Positions 18,967 through 27,472 of a DNA stretch of 51,860 nucleotides are shown piece after piece. How positions within the stretch are numbered: the first letter of the stretch is position 1; each line of letters begins with the position of its first letter. The notes beneath the pieces were generated by a model. It did not search any database and was not told the DNA's origin. It saw only the letters and a list, made by a program, of their open reading frames with translations. This DNA is from Bacteroidota bacterium (GTDB lineage Bacteria > Bacteroidota > Ignavibacteria > UBA10030 > UBA8401): the NCBI GenBank assembly GCA_035506275.1, contig DATJPT010000015.1:1-51860 (forward strand), given 5' to 3'. The translations under genes and the position numbers were made by a program.

Positions 18967-19885
18967 GGTTTTCTAAAATTAATGATTCACATTTCTGTCT
19001 GACGAAATTTCTCAATTCCTCCATGTATATTCTTCCCGGCAAAACAAGATCGAATAATTCGGGGGATCCTTTAAAAAATTCCCTGTGAACTCTCGTCCAG
19101 AGAAGCCTCGCATCGGTTGCAACATTTACCTTCGTGATGCCGTGCCGAACGGCTTCTAAGAGTTGTTCAGTGGTAATTCCTCTCGCTTTGGAGCTCAATT
19201 TCCCTCCAGCATCGTTGATGCGGGAGATTTCATCGAGCGGGACTCCCGAGGCGCCGTGCAGGACGAGAGGGTACCGCGGAAGGAGCGTCTGAATCCGTTC
19301 GAGGATCGAAAAATTCAGCCCCTCCTCGCCTTCGAGCTTGTACGCGCCGTGGCTCGTCCCGACAGCGACCGCAAGACTGTCGCAGTTGGTCCGGCCGACG
19401 AATTCCGCGGCCTGATCGGGGTTGGTGTACCTCCCTTTCTCCGGACCTTGCGTGTTTTCATCTTCTTTGCCCCCCAATATCCCCAATTCGGCTTCGACGG
19501 CAATTCCCGCCTCGTGTGCCCGCTGTACTACCTGAGAAGTTATCCGGATGTTTTTTTCAAAAGGTTCGGCCGAAGCATCGATCATGACAGAATCGTAGAA
19601 TCCCGTTTCGATCGCACGATTGCAAGATTCGAAGTTTCCGTGGTCCAGATGAACGGAAAACTCCACATGACCATAGACCTCATGCGCCGCGTTTATCATT
19701 GCCTCCAGGAATTTCTCGTTCATGTAACCCTGAGCAACCGGAGTGATCTGAAGAATCACCGGCCGGGCGGACTGCGAAGCGCCTGCGAAAACTCCGTGAA
19801 TCTGCTCAGCGTTGAAAACGTTAAAAGCAGCTATTCCATATTTCCCGTAAGCCTCACGAAGTAATTCTATTGTCTTTCGTTTCAC
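18956..19885 (-). CDS. iolJ: Class II aldolase, probable 6-phospho-5-dehydro-2-deoxygluconate aldolase
   Basis: Expected to split 2-deoxy-5-keto-gluconate 6-phosphate into dihydroxyacetone phosphate and malonate semialdehyde; the same family contains fructose-bisphosphate and tagatose-bisphosphate aldolases. The likely product is 309 residues from the GTG at 19885, which aligns the N-terminus (KTIELLREAYGKYGIAAFN) with the family. A longer frame from a TTG at 19936 adds 17 residues with no family match. VHLDHGNFE holds the catalytic Asp81 and zinc ligand His82, SHGAYK and LHGASG hold further metal/phosphate-binding residues. It follows GH92 by 51 bases and overlaps iolB by 11. The iol context favours IolJ over a glycolytic role. 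Confidence 0.88.
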   Translation of the reverse strand: MKRKTIELLREAYGKYGIAAFNVFNAEQIHGVFAGASQSARPVILQITPVAQGYMNEKFLEAMINAAHEVYGHVEFSVHLDHGNFESCNRAIETGFYDSVMIDASAEPFEKNIRITSQVVQRAHEAGIAVEAELGILGGKEDENTQGPEKGRYTNPDQAAEFVGRTNCDSLAVAVGTSHGAYKLEGEEGLNFSILERIQTLLPRYPLVLHGASGVPLDEISRINDAGGKLSSKARGITTEQLLEAVRHGITKVNVATDARLLWTRVHREFFKGSPELFDLVLPGRIYMEELRNFVRQKCESLILENHEN

Positions 19886-19936
19886 GAGCGTTCTTTCTTT
19901 CACACAGACGTATGAGTTCCACCCACGGCCGGCCAA

Positions 19937-22204
19937 TTAATTTTCGGCACCGGGATCGCGCGCCATGGTAAATTCCAGGACCCCTCCATGGACAAGGTCT
20001 GAATGGCTGAGTTGGAAATTCTCCACGGATGTTTGGCCGAAATGAATTGCGCTGACATGATTCGTCCCCTCGGAGGCCCCTTTCGCACGTATGATCAATT
20101 TCTTGCCCTCCGGGAGATCCACAACCGATTCTTCAAATGCGGGAGCGGTCAATACATACTCTTGGCTCGACGGACATACCGGGTACATGCCAAGCGATGC
20201 AAAAATGTACCAGGCAGAGATCTGGCCCGCGTCGTCGTTTCCGCTTAAGCCCCCCGGGGTATTGTCGTACTCTTCATTGAGAATTTGCCGCACAACATTC
20301 CGGGTCTTCCATGGTTCGCCCGAGTAAACATACAAAAACGGCACCTGCTGATCCGGTTCGTTGCCGTGCCAGTATTGACCACTTGCGAAAAACTGATCTA
20401 GGCTCTCGTTGAATTTTTCTTTTCCCCCCATGAGCCTCATTAAGCCAATGACGTCCTGCGGCACATACCACAAATATTGCCCCGGCGTCCCCTCGGTGAT
20501 GTAGGGCATGCGGGCCGTTCGGCTGAAATCTTTAGTGAATGTTCCGTCAATAGATCTTCCGGAAACACACGCGACCCGAGCATCATAGACGTTCCTGTAG
20601 TTCCTGGATCTTTCAAGAAAATATGTGTAGTCGTCTTCTTTCCCCATTTTCTTCGAGATCTGGCTGAGCGCGAAATCATCGTACGCGTATTCAAGCGTGC
20701 GCGACACTTGTTCTCCGCGATGGAAAGATTCATTCACGCTGTCTTCCAGGGGAATGAAACCGTACTTGATGTACGATCGTAGCGCCCGGACCCCTTTGCC
20801 GTCTAAGTATTCGCGGTACTCGTTTGGAGTCTCCGTCGCATTTTTTTTCAAATACGAATAATCCTTTTCAGTCAGCGTCACTACATTCTTGACGTATGCG
20901 TCGGCAACGACCGAGATGGCGTGATCTCCGATCATTTCAGCAGTGTAACTGTTCCAGCAGGGGTATATCGGAAGCCAGCCTCCCTCCTCTGCCTTCAACA
21001 ACAGCGATCGGACCATATCGGCATTGATCTCCGGTATCACGAGGTTGAAAAGGGGATGCAATGCCCTGTAGGTATCCCACAATGAAAAATCACAATAATA
21101 TGTATGATCGCCGGAATTGCAGATCGAATCCCCTCCTGCAAAGCTTGGATACGATCCGTCAACATCGTTATACGTTCTCGGCAGAATGAAGGCGTGATAC
21201 AGCGCAGTGTAGAAGTTCGTTCGGGATTTCATCGAACCGCCGCGCACCTGCACCTTTGAGAGCATGGCATCCCACCTTGTTTTCAGCCTCTCTTTCGCCG
21301 CGTCGAAATCCAAACCATTGGTTTCCCGCTCCAGGTTCTTTCTCGCTTCTTCCGCACTCGTAAACGATGTTCCGATCTTGACGGTTATATTCTCGCTCGG
21401 AGCGAGCGCGAACGAGACAAAACCGCCGCTCTTTTTCAGATTCGAAATTTCACGGTTGCCAGTTTGCCTGGTTGAATCGTGATAGACACCGTACGATGCA
21501 AAGCCCCGGCTGAACTGCGCGACGAAATATCCGCAAAACCCCGCTCTTTTCCCCCATCCCTGGTAGATTCTATGGACAGGGTTAAATCCGACGATCTCCT
21601 TCTTCTCGGGGATGATGACGAGAGAACCTTCTCCAAAATCACTATTGGGTTCAATGAAAATGGTACCGCGATCAGATCGGCCGAACGTGAATCTCAACAG
21701 CCCGCATCTCGTCGTCGCTGTGATCTCTGTTCGGATATTGTATTTCTCCAAGAACACGCTGTAATAATACGGACTTGAGATCTCGTTGTCGTGGAAATAG
21801 CGTGAAGCGCGTTTCTCCGTGAGGCAGTTCACGCTGCCGGTGACGGGCATGAGGGTGAAACTCCCGTAATCCTGCGTACAAGAACCGCTCAACCAGTGGG
21901 TACCCCGAAATCCCGAGATGAGTGTGTCACTATAATAATACGGCGCAACACATTTCGCTTCGGTCACTCTCGTTTGTGGGGTCCAATTTGTCATACCGAA
22001 CGGTACGGTGACTTCCGGAATCACTTGCGCGTTATTTTCAGTCCCTTCCCCGTGCCGTAATGCGCTGATGGTGCGAGAGGGCGCCGTTCCAATGAGCGGG
22101 TTGACGACGTCGGCAAGCGAACTCTGCGTGGTGGTAGATCTGTCTCCTGCACCGAAATTCAACGCCGCGATGAGAGAAAGGATCGCAATGGGAGGCCTTT
22201 TCAT
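19937..22204 (-). CDS. Exported GH92 alpha-mannosidase (second copy)
   Basis: A 755-residue GH92 exo-alpha-mannosidase with an N-terminal signal peptide (about 1-20). The family opening is VVNPLIGTAPSRT, and the GLSGNDDAGQISAW motif has GNDD at 655-658. WYVPQDVIGLM and NEPDQQVPF are also family landmarks. It carries an insert after the opening (SALRHGEGTENNAQV) as in the larger GH92 subgroup that includes enzymes acting beyond N-glycans. It is the first catabolic gene after lacI, 112 bases downstream; that gap holds a small hairpin at 22297-22313 without a U-tract, so readthrough from lacI is likely. No strong ribosome binding site precedes the ATG at 22204. Confidence 0.93.
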   Translation of the reverse strand: MKRPPIAILSLIAALNFGAGDRSTTTQSSLADVVNPLIGTAPSRTISALRHGEGTENNAQVIPEVTVPFGMTNWTPQTRVTEAKCVAPYYYSDTLISGFRGTHWLSGSCTQDYGSFTLMPVTGSVNCLTEKRASRYFHDNEISSPYYYSVFLEKYNIRTEITATTRCGLLRFTFGRSDRGTIFIEPNSDFGEGSLVIIPEKKEIVGFNPVHRIYQGWGKRAGFCGYFVAQFSRGFASYGVYHDSTRQTGNREISNLKKSGGFVSFALAPSENITVKIGTSFTSAEEARKNLERETNGLDFDAAKERLKTRWDAMLSKVQVRGGSMKSRTNFYTALYHAFILPRTYNDVDGSYPSFAGGDSICNSGDHTYYCDFSLWDTYRALHPLFNLVIPEINADMVRSLLLKAEEGGWLPIYPCWNSYTAEMIGDHAISVVADAYVKNVVTLTEKDYSYLKKNATETPNEYREYLDGKGVRALRSYIKYGFIPLEDSVNESFHRGEQVSRTLEYAYDDFALSQISKKMGKEDDYTYFLERSRNYRNVYDARVACVSGRSIDGTFTKDFSRTARMPYITEGTPGQYLWYVPQDVIGLMRLMGGKEKFNESLDQFFASGQYWHGNEPDQQVPFLYVYSGEPWKTRNVVRQILNEEYDNTPGGLSGNDDAGQISAWYIFASLGMYPVCPSSQEYVLTAPAFEESVVDLPEGKKLIIRAKGASEGTNHVSAIHFGQTSVENFQLSHSDLVHGGVLEFTMARDPGAEN

Positions 22205-22316
22205 GTTATCGAATCATCATGCGCGCATGTATGTCGTCGCGTCGAAATTATCTGCCGGCTGGAACTGTGACGCGGAAGCCAGCACAATCGTATGATCCGC
22301 GTAAAGAACGCGGCTA

Positions 22317-23450
22317 TTATTTCTTCCCTGTAGCGTCCGCTTGCCGGATTCTACCCTTCGCGTCCGTTCCGTCGCCGGGCGCCGTCTTCTCAGTAAGATC
22401 GTCCACTCGAAAATTTTGCCCGGATCTTTTTGCGATGGAGTGTCTTTCGATGATCTTATGTTCAAGGATGACGCGCTCGACGAGGGGGGTTGAAGGGCTG
22501 TTGATCTGCTTTACCAATAAACTCGCTGCAGCTTTTCCAATTTCGTATGCCGGCATTTGAACCGTCGTGAGGGGTATTCTGACGTACTCGCCGAAATCGA
22601 TATTGTCGAAGCCCATCACAGAAACATCGTCCGGGACATCAACCCCCAGGTCGGTCAGAGCGTTTATCAGCCCGATCGCAACGAGGTCGTTGTAACAAAA
22701 TACTGCGGTCGGAGGATCGGCATTTCCCGAGAACAGATGCTTCCCGGCTTGATATCCGTCGGGAATGTAGGGTTCAACAGCGACAATATAATTCTTGCTG
22801 ATCGGAATGCCGTGATCACTCAGCGCCTGCTTGTAGCCTTCAAGCCTTCTCTGCCCATGACCGGAATGAACCGGACCGCCAAAGTGTGCGATCTTTGTAT
22901 GACCGTGGCGAATTAATAAACTTACAGCATCATAAGCAGCTTTTGCGTTGTCGATGTCCACGACGTTGGTTGGGTAGTTGGTGACAATACCGAGAATGAC
23001 CAACGGATAATTATCTTTCAGGAGGTCAATCAGATAGGAAAAATTAGACCCTTCGCTCTGCAACGGTGAAATGATCAGCCCATCCACGCGTTTGCTGACC
23101 AATGTCTTGATGATCTCCGCCTCTTTCCCGGCAGATAGTTCCGAACTTCCCAGAAGCACTGAATAGCCGAGCTCTGAACACGAATCATATACCCCGCGCA
23201 TCAGTCTGCTGAAATAAGGATTATCGATTTCTTTGATGATAAGGCCGATACTTCTTGTCTCCCGCGCAGCGAGAGACTGTGCGATCTGACTGGGGTTATA
23301 GCGGTACTTCTCGATTACCTCAAGCACTTCGCGCCGTATTTTTTCCGACACCCCCGGCTTGTTGTTCAGCACCAGGGAAACGGTGGACTTTGACACACCG
23401 GCAAGTTTGGCAATATCGGAGATAGTCAGGCGCATACGAGTATTAGGCAT
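22317..23450 (-). CDS. LacI-family transcriptional regulator
   Basis: A 377-residue DNA-binding repressor. The N-terminal helix-turn-helix at about 8-29 reads LTISDIAKLAGVSKSTVSLVL, followed by the hinge helix (PSQIAQSLAARETRSIG). The periplasmic-binding-protein-like effector domain spans about 65-330. The last 40 residues (RSGQN onward) are a charged tail beyond the usual LacI end. It begins the unit that continues into GH92 and the iol genes. A 22-bp perfect palindrome lies 47-70 bases upstream of its start, so it is very probably autoregulated. Its inducer is unknown; an inositol derivative, mannose or an oligosaccharide fits the neighbours. It is a LacI protein, not the DeoR-type IolR of Bacillus. 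Confidence 0.93.
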   Translation of the reverse strand: MPNTRMRLTISDIAKLAGVSKSTVSLVLNNKPGVSEKIRREVLEVIEKYRYNPSQIAQSLAARETRSIGLIIKEIDNPYFSRLMRGVYDSCSELGYSVLLGSSELSAGKEAEIIKTLVSKRVDGLIISPLQSEGSNFSYLIDLLKDNYPLVILGIVTNYPTNVVDIDNAKAAYDAVSLLIRHGHTKIAHFGGPVHSGHGQRRLEGYKQALSDHGIPISKNYIVAVEPYIPDGYQAGKHLFSGNADPPTAVFCYNDLVAIGLINALTDLGVDVPDDVSVMGFDNIDFGEYVRIPLTTVQMPAYEIGKAAASLLVKQINSPSTPLVERVILEHKIIERHSIAKRSGQNFRVDDLTEKTAPGDGTDAKGRIRQADATGKK

Positions 23451-23497
23451 TTGAACTTCTTGCTCACTGAGTCGAAAGACAGGTTGGGCACATAAAA

Positions 23498-23519
23498 TAT
23501 ACTAAACCGGTTTAGTATA
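23498..23519. promoter_or_regulatory. LacI-type operator, perfect 22-bp palindrome
   Basis: The half-site TATACTAAACC is followed directly by its exact reverse complement, with the central CG at 23508-23509. The size, the CG centre and the position 47-70 bases upstream of the lacI-type gene are what LacI-family regulators use. Autoregulation and control of the downstream GH92/iol unit is inferred. Confidence 0.85.
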
Positions 23520-23589
23520 ATCCATGAACAATCCCCGTCTCCTCAGTGAATTCGGAAAAAAGAGACTTTTTTGCTCTTGTGGGCAGCAG

Positions 23590-24750
23590 CTAAATTTTTA
23601 TAAACCACTTTCGGCGCCACATAATCCAGGCAATGAGATACATCAACAGCATGAAGGAAATTGCGTACACAAGCGAAGCGTTGATGGGGCTGACGATCTG
23701 CAGCAACAGGTTTTGATAGATGTAACTTCGCAGGGAGATCGTTGCGCCCGACGACTCCCATTCGATGATCGCCAGGAGTTTTGCCACAATATCCGATAGG
23801 AAATACACCGAGATCGCATTCATGCCATAGATAACGAACGGGATCGCCCACTTCTTAAAGCCGCGTATATCAATGAACCAATAGAGAATCCCGAAGCACA
23901 CGAGGTCTATTCCGGTCATGAATACGGCATAAGAACTCGTCCACAAGTTTTTGTTGATCGGCATCCAGATTCCAAGAACTGCACCGACAAGAGTTAGAAC
24001 GACTCCTGCAGCCAACATCCAGTTCGCTTTGCTCTTTTGAGGTTTGTCGGACCGCAGCCATTGACCTGTTAGGGCGCCAAAAAGCGTGGTTGCGATCGCC
24101 GGGATGGTACTCACAAGACCTTCGGGGTCAAAACCCGGAGTCGGTGCATAGACGTACGTGTGACCTTTGAACAAATGTGAATCCACATACCACTCCAAAC
24201 TCCCCGCCGGCTGCAGCACCCCAGCGCCGTAGCCGGGAACCGGTATCAATTCCAACATGAGCCAGTAAGCAACGACCAATCCAATTGCCCAGACGGCTTG
24301 TCCCCGTATTTTGCAATTCAACAGGATCAGAGAGACAACGAGATAGCATGCGGCGATGCGCTGCAGCACTCCCGGGATGCGAACGGTCGAAGGGAAAAAG
24401 AAAGGGAAGTTGTTATAAGAGATCGCATTGAGAACAATTCCGAGAAGAAAAAGAACCGCCGTGCGCTTAAGAACATGGCCATAGAGAGCTTTCTTTTGAG
24501 AAGCATCATGAGCGCGACGGCTGAATGAAAAAGTCATCGCCACTCCTACTACGAACAGAAAGGTCGGAAAGACCCAATCAGCAAATGTGCATCCGTTCCA
24601 TGGAGCATGTTCTATTTGAGTATAGACCTCCGAACCCGGTCCATGATTGTTGACCATCATCATGCCGGCAATTGCCATTCCGCGAAGCACATCGAGGGAA
24701 ACAAGCCGCCCGCCTTTTTCAGAAGCGGTATTTTCGATCTGTTGTGTCAT
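23590..24750 (-). CDS. NagX/HGSNAT-like integral membrane acyltransferase (DUF5009 type)
   Basis: A 386-residue multi-spanning membrane protein with about ten helices. The N-terminus SLDVLRGMAIAGMMMVNNHG, WVFPTFLFVVGVAM and the PGVLQRIA segment are characteristic of the family that includes bacterial NagX and the human lysosomal heparan-alpha-glucosaminide N-acetyltransferase. Members are thought to move an acetyl group across the membrane to a sugar, or to act in amino-sugar use. The gene lies between the (alpha/alpha)6 enzyme (61 bases upstream) and the lacI operator region, so it belongs to the glycan locus. Its acceptor here is unknown. An amino sugar in the substrate would be consistent. 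Confidence 0.85.
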   Translation of the reverse strand: MTQQIENTASEKGGRLVSLDVLRGMAIAGMMMVNNHGPGSEVYTQIEHAPWNGCTFADWVFPTFLFVVGVAMTFSFSRRAHDASQKKALYGHVLKRTAVLFLLGIVLNAISYNNFPFFFPSTVRIPGVLQRIAACYLVVSLILLNCKIRGQAVWAIGLVVAYWLMLELIPVPGYGAGVLQPAGSLEWYVDSHLFKGHTYVYAPTPGFDPEGLVSTIPAIATTLFGALTGQWLRSDKPQKSKANWMLAAGVVLTLVGAVLGIWMPINKNLWTSSYAVFMTGIDLVCFGILYWFIDIRGFKKWAIPFVIYGMNAISVYFLSDIVAKLLAIIEWESSGATISLRSYIYQNLLLQIVSPINASLVYAISFMLLMYLIAWIMWRRKWFIKI

Positions 24751-24811
24751 AGTCAGTCAAACGCTAATGCTTACCCGTGATATTCAAAGTGATGCGGCAA
24801 AAAAGCAAGCA

Positions 24812-27196
24812 TCACTTCCCTGTTTTCAGAAACTCTTCGTACTTTTGCCTGTATTGTTTCTCATACGACTTGACGGCGACATCATAACTGAGATCCGGAA
24901 CTTTGGATTTCCTTTCCCACCTGATCTCTACCCTCTTCGAATTCAGCGGAAGGTCGACCCGAGAATCATTGATCTTCATTTTCTTTCCGTCAGCAGCGAC
25001 CGATTCAACTTTCATGAACCAGGGAAGATGAAGGACAAGGTGCTCCGGCGCCTCGTCCCAACGGTTGTTCAATGTGAGGAGCGCTTTTCCCTTCTCAAAC
25101 GCAAGATCACAATTCACCTCACCATAGTACGTGGGGGCATGATGGACAGAAATCCTTTCACCATTTTTCACCCACTCCGGCGATACGCAGGAAAAGAGGT
25201 GAAGATCTCCTCGTTCACCGAAGGTTTGAGACTGTTCACGCACCATCATATTTCTGATGAGCGAACGGATTTCAGCGGCAAACCATCCATGAGGAGAGAG
25301 GTTGCCGTCAAAGTCTCTTGCCCCCCACGGACGGATCGCATACTCGAATCCTGCATGGGTTGAGCTCGTATGCAGAAGGAGTGAATACAATTCATTCACG
25401 GCTTTCTCCTGCTCGTTACGGACAAGTTCGGCCTGAGTATTACGGATCGTGAGATAGTCGTGGAGGTACGCCTTGTCGCCGTACGTCATGATTCCTTCCA
25501 TGTACTTTGCACGCGTGGAATCGAGCGTCGCTGTGACCATTGTATCAAAAGGTGAGAAGAGCATCTCCGGATAAAGTGTCAACATATTCCCCCAATCCTG
25601 GCCTGCCGGGACTTTTCCGTCGAGTCCGGGAGGAATATATCCTCCGGTTGACGCGGTTACAGACCGAAGCCGTCGAGCAACGGTACTGTAAAAGTCGTTG
25701 TACTGCTCCTGAAAGAGTGAGAGATCGGCCGCCGGTCCGACTCCCTGTATGAGCGACATGACATTCCTCAGTCCGTCAAGCGCCCAGAAATTGTGTCCGG
25801 TGATGTGTCCTTGGATATCCTCGTTGTCGCCGGGAGAGGTCGGCGGCATGAGCCGAAGCGGGTCGTGGTCGCGTGCGTTTTCCAACCAGTCAAACGCTTT
25901 AAGGACATACGGATAAACCGACTTGGCGAATTGCTTGTCGTGCGTAAACCGGTAATACTGCCCGTAGATCCACATCGTCTGGCCCCAACCGTCGAACTGC
26001 CCCCCCTGCGAAACAAAATTGCCGTCCAGTTGCTGCCAGCGCGGAAAGAACTGAACACACTCACGGGCGATGTCGAAATAACCGGAGAGAAGATACATCC
26101 GGACGATAAACGAAGCGTCGCGAAGGTAGAAGGAGTGGTACTGAAAGTCGTTCACTTTCTGAATGTAGCACCCTTCTTCCTTGTTGCGTGCGATAAGGTC
26201 GTAAATTAGGTTCGCTTTGAAGGTGTTCTCGACCTTCAATTCGGGCAATTCAATATCGATTCCTTTCGCGAGGATCCCGTCCCAGAATTTCACGGTCCGC
26301 TGAAGATACTCTTCAAAGTCTGCATCGCGAAGCTGGCCGACGAGCGGGCTTCCCGAAGGGAGAGGAGCATACGGCATCTTGAACACGAGCGCTTTCTCTT
26401 CTCCCGGCGCCAAATGAATCGCGCAGCTGACAATCCCGACGGGGGTTGTCGGAAGCACTTTCATCTTTCGTGCCTTCAGGTCTTGAGGACGATTGTAGAA
26501 CGTGCTTAGCGTCATCATCTTTCGTGATGATGGCAGGTCAGGAAAAAGATAGATCACACTGTCCGACCGAAGAAAAGCATCTTTGGAAAATTCATAGGTC
26601 CAGTCTGGATTGAACAAGACTCCGGCCTGAGATTTGCCGCCCAGGATCTTCCGCTCCAAAGGACGCACAAAGCGATGATCGCCTGTACCGCTCTCCGTAT
26701 TTGATTCGCACTGATATCTCGTTCCAGCGCTCCAGAACGCCGTGCGCTCTTCCTTTGCTGCATTGCGAATCTTCACGCGCACAAAATTCATGAGAGGGCT
26801 TTCGGGATTGCCATCAAGGGTCGCGGCAAACGCCGTCACTTCGTAATGAATGCCGTTCTTCTCTGTCTGGTATACCACAACGGGCAAATAGCCGTTCAAA
26901 AGGGTTTTTACTCTTTGATGAAAGGGTTCTGGCGGGTTGCCGGTGAAGAACATCAACTCGTCGTATCCGGTATACAAGTATCCTTCGGGCGTCACCTCCG
27001 TCCCCGATACGGCGTCCATGACTCCTATGACGTCGGTGGGAGCGCTGTAGTACGAAAACGGTTCGGCGGGATTATCAACATCAGGGCTGACCATCTGCGC
27101 AGCAACGGTTCCCGCACAGACAATCGCGCACAAGAGGCTTCGCCGAAAAGGCCTGGCCGCAACTACAGCGAGAGAATTGCTATTCACATTCATCAT
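24812..27196 (-). CDS. Exported (alpha/alpha)6-barrel glycosidase-like protein, family unassigned
   Basis: A 794-residue secreted protein (signal peptide ending VAAQ near 33). The first 300 residues are a beta-sandwich-like region; about 310-640 is rich in Trp, Tyr and His with a helical barrel pattern. Segments such as YHSFYLRDASFIVRMY, GQFDGWGQTMWIYGQYY and SPGDNEDIQGHITGHNFWALDGLRN resemble the substrate clefts of six-hairpin glycosidases (GH15, GH63, GH65, GH78 type), with several Asp/Glu candidates for catalysis. A small C-terminal beta domain and a Lys/Tyr-rich tail follow. I do not recognise a specific family. The neighbourhood (TonB receptor, beta-helix protein, NagX, GH92) supports a glycan-degrading role. 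ATGs at 27196 and 27193 are both possible; neither has a clear ribosome binding site. Confidence 0.72.
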   Translation of the reverse strand: MMNVNSNSLAVVAARPFRRSLLCAIVCAGTVAAQMVSPDVDNPAEPFSYYSAPTDVIGVMDAVSGTEVTPEGYLYTGYDELMFFTGNPPEPFHQRVKTLLNGYLPVVVYQTEKNGIHYEVTAFAATLDGNPESPLMNFVRVKIRNAAKEERTAFWSAGTRYQCESNTESGTGDHRFVRPLERKILGGKSQAGVLFNPDWTYEFSKDAFLRSDSVIYLFPDLPSSRKMMTLSTFYNRPQDLKARKMKVLPTTPVGIVSCAIHLAPGEEKALVFKMPYAPLPSGSPLVGQLRDADFEEYLQRTVKFWDGILAKGIDIELPELKVENTFKANLIYDLIARNKEEGCYIQKVNDFQYHSFYLRDASFIVRMYLLSGYFDIARECVQFFPRWQQLDGNFVSQGGQFDGWGQTMWIYGQYYRFTHDKQFAKSVYPYVLKAFDWLENARDHDPLRLMPPTSPGDNEDIQGHITGHNFWALDGLRNVMSLIQGVGPAADLSLFQEQYNDFYSTVARRLRSVTASTGGYIPPGLDGKVPAGQDWGNMLTLYPEMLFSPFDTMVTATLDSTRAKYMEGIMTYGDKAYLHDYLTIRNTQAELVRNEQEKAVNELYSLLLHTSSTHAGFEYAIRPWGARDFDGNLSPHGWFAAEIRSLIRNMMVREQSQTFGERGDLHLFSCVSPEWVKNGERISVHHAPTYYGEVNCDLAFEKGKALLTLNNRWDEAPEHLVLHLPWFMKVESVAADGKKMKINDSRVDLPLNSKRVEIRWERKSKVPDLSYDVAVKSYEKQYRQKYEEFLKTGK

Positions 27197-27342
27197 TGTC
27201 TGGTTTTACTTCTGCGCAGCGTAGTTGAACAAACGTTTCTTTTTTCAAGGTCAACGTAACACGCAATAAAGTAATGATTGGAAAACAAGAAGCAACTATT
27301 TATCTGCTCTTCACCACGTGCGAAATCCGTACTTAAATAACA

Positions 27343-27366
27343 ATGCAGGCCATTGCTGGCCTGCAT
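27343..27366 (-). terminator. Probable intrinsic terminator after the beta-helix gene
   Basis: A 10-bp perfect stem (ATGCAGGCCA with its complement) around a four-base loop, about 106 bases past the stop of the T9SS beta-helix gene. On the minus strand it is followed by TGTTATTTAAG, a moderately U-rich tail. It would close the receptor/beta-helix unit. Confidence 0.6.
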
Positions 27367-27472
27367 CGCTCACGTTGCGTTACGAAGCGCCCGTTTCAAG
27401 GTCTCTCAATGCATAGTTCGCCGCATGGCAAAAGATGGTCGACGGACAATTGTTGGGCTTTTTCATTCGTAA

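Noticed and set aside
22297..22313. CCGCGT/ACGCGG hairpin right after the lacI stop, considered as a terminator
   Set aside because: The stem is only six base pairs and there is no U-tract. I left it as a note because lacI and GH92 probably share a transcript.
23542..23580. A-rich/T-rich inverted repeat after the NagX-like gene, considered as a terminator
   Set aside because: The only GC-containing stem is five base pairs; the rest is simple A and T runs. Not strong enough to call.
27225..27245. AAACGTTT palindrome upstream of the (alpha/alpha)6 enzyme, considered as another LacI operator
   Set aside because: It lacks the CCGG centre and the ACTAA/TTAGT arms of the operator at 23498; eight-base palindromes of this kind are common.
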